Assembly (NCBI GenBank): GCA_036345935.2
Contig: JADWOT020000010.1
Coordinates: 2,084,306-2,148,305, forward strand
Origin: Taenia hydatigena
Taxonomy: Eukaryota > Platyhelminthes > Cestoda > Cyclophyllidea > Taeniidae
Reading direction: 5' to 3'
DNA length: 64,000 nucleotides
A program made the translations under genes and the position numbers. Of the stretch, positions 63,116 through 64,000 are shown one piece after another. The notes beneath the pieces are model-generated. The model ran no database searches and was not told the origin of the DNA. It saw nothing but the letters and a program-made list of their open reading frames with translations. Numbering within the stretch: position 1 is the stretch's first letter; every line of letters starts with the position of its first letter.

Positions 63116-63313
63116 TAAGCAATGCGCCCGTAGAAAGCTGGAACAGAAGTTAACGTCGTGTTCACAGGCACGAGCACGCACACGCAGCATGGAATTAAGA
63201 TGGATTCCTCGATAAGAAGTGTCTGAAAAAGTATATTCTCTTCTAAATTGCACCAAATTCATACATCCATTCTGAGTCTATCATATGAAGCATTTATCAT
63301 GTGGTCATGCCCC
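63116..63313 (-). pseudogene. Multi-copy exon-like module, copy d
   Basis: This is the right-arm mirror of copy b at 24521-24718, with the same internal stop context. It adds no independent evidence for coding. Confidence 0.35.
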
Positions 63314-64000
63314 ATTGGCCTCGGTCTTTTAAAAAAAATCTCAAAGTAGACGGTCCGATAAGGTTCAGGCGTATGCCGACCATTAGCAGCTCACGTAGTT
63401 GATCGTAGACACGATGCCATTTATGAGTGCGCCTCCTCAGAAATGTCTTATTACGGGGATCCTGTTTGTAATTTGAAAAAGAAGTGCAAAAGTTGGCATG
63501 GCAAGGCAGTGTCAGCTAATCGCGCACCCACTACATGACACTTCGTGAAGATGTGGAGAATGAGCAAGTTGCCTTTTTATCATCTCGGTGTACTCCTTGT
63601 GAAAGTGCTAAGAGCTCTTATTTTCAAAACCAACTTTCCGCAACAGTTAATATCTTATTGGTCTGTCATTGGCTTCACTAGTCCTGCAGCCGCATGATCG
63701 GCTCGATTAATCATTCAATCAATATACGGTGCGATGATGTCAGCACGATTTTAATCCATTTAAATGCGTTTAGTGGGTTAAGTATGGAAACATTTTGTAA
63801 TTTTCTGCTGCATCTGCCCTTTGCCATCGATGAGCGTTACTAAGGCTGGTATTAAACATGTGTGCACAGGATAGATGCCTAATTAATGGAGGGTGTTGGA
63901 GACTAGATTAGGCAGTCTCCCTTCCACCACGGTTTTGAACTGGCCCTGATCATACAGTAATCACTGTCACACCCACAATCTATCTGCAAGCACTAAGGCC

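Larger units (their letters stand above)
45688..64000 (-). repeat. Right arm of the giant palindrome (runs off the window)
   Basis: This is the reverse complement of the left arm, with the inner end at GCTACGTTTCATGCGT. It differs by scattered substitutions, a 14-nt insertion near 45931, a patch of clustered mismatches near 47000-47030 and the block at 57528-59363. Its last bases still match 23834, so the arm continues beyond the window. Confidence 0.95.

Noticed and set aside
23834..64000. Palindrome as a simple fold-back assembly artefact
   Set aside because: A fold-back of one molecule would give identical arms. These differ by substitutions, a 14-nt insertion and a 1.3/1.8 kb block replacement. 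A haplotype misjoin is not excluded.
1..64000. CRISPR arrays, rRNA genes, bacterial operons
   Set aside because: No regularly spaced repeats, rRNA-like conserved blocks or ribosome-binding-site-led gene runs are present; the spliced genes show a eukaryotic genome.

Overview
The window looks like an AT-rich animal genome (about 60% A+T by eye). Genes are interrupted by short GT-AG introns (74-170 nt in the genes I could reconstruct), and there are no bacterial operons, Shine-Dalgarno sites or CRISPR arrays. Compact introns and short exons suit a small-genome invertebrate such as a nematode, but nothing here fixes the species. One undetermined base (N) lies at 23284.

The dominant structure is a very large inverted repeat. 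The left arm runs from at least 23834 to about 41565, and the right arm from about 45688 to the window edge at 64000. The right arm continues outside, so the true arm length is unknown but is at least 17.7 kb. Paired positions sum to about 87,266-87,269 in the inner part and 87,833 in the outer part. The jump of about 565 is caused by one block replaced between the arms. In a sample of about 230 bp the arms differ at 3 positions, so identity is near 98-99% there. The spacer (41566-45687) is mostly a diverged direct copy (unit A') of 22061-25655 (unit A), followed by rearranged scraps of arm sequence.

The clearest genes form a small C2H2 zinc-finger family. ZF2 (20781-21946, minus) is an intact five-exon gene for a 261-residue protein with three classical fingers. 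ZF1 (16415-17585, minus) has the same exon plan but a GC-AG intron and an in-frame TGA ahead of finger 3. A five-exon relic with a lost ATG and degraded fingers lies in the right arm (57440-58500, plus). A last-exon relic lies at 12780-13060 (plus). The left arm keeps only the relic's first exon; the rest has been replaced by a block (28470-29741) related to 10850-12045.

Other repeated modules are 19570-20310 with 26665-27320, 17870-18160 with arm sequence near 30.9 and 56.35 kb, and an exon-like coding module present four times (22525, 24521, 43458 and, inverted, 63116). A separate gene-like sequence at 1106-1399 (minus) encodes a small acidic protein with a signal peptide and a C-terminal Gly-Lys-Arg-Arg.

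Region by region: 1-16 kb is mostly gene-poor with a few isolated open frames; 16.4-22 kb holds the two zinc-finger genes; 22-41.6 kb holds unit A and the left arm; 41.6-45.7 kb is the spacer; 45.7-64 kb is the right arm. Repeated, rearranged and decaying gene copies around a near-identical palindrome resemble an ampliconic region of a sex-limited or otherwise low-recombining chromosome. That last point is inference.
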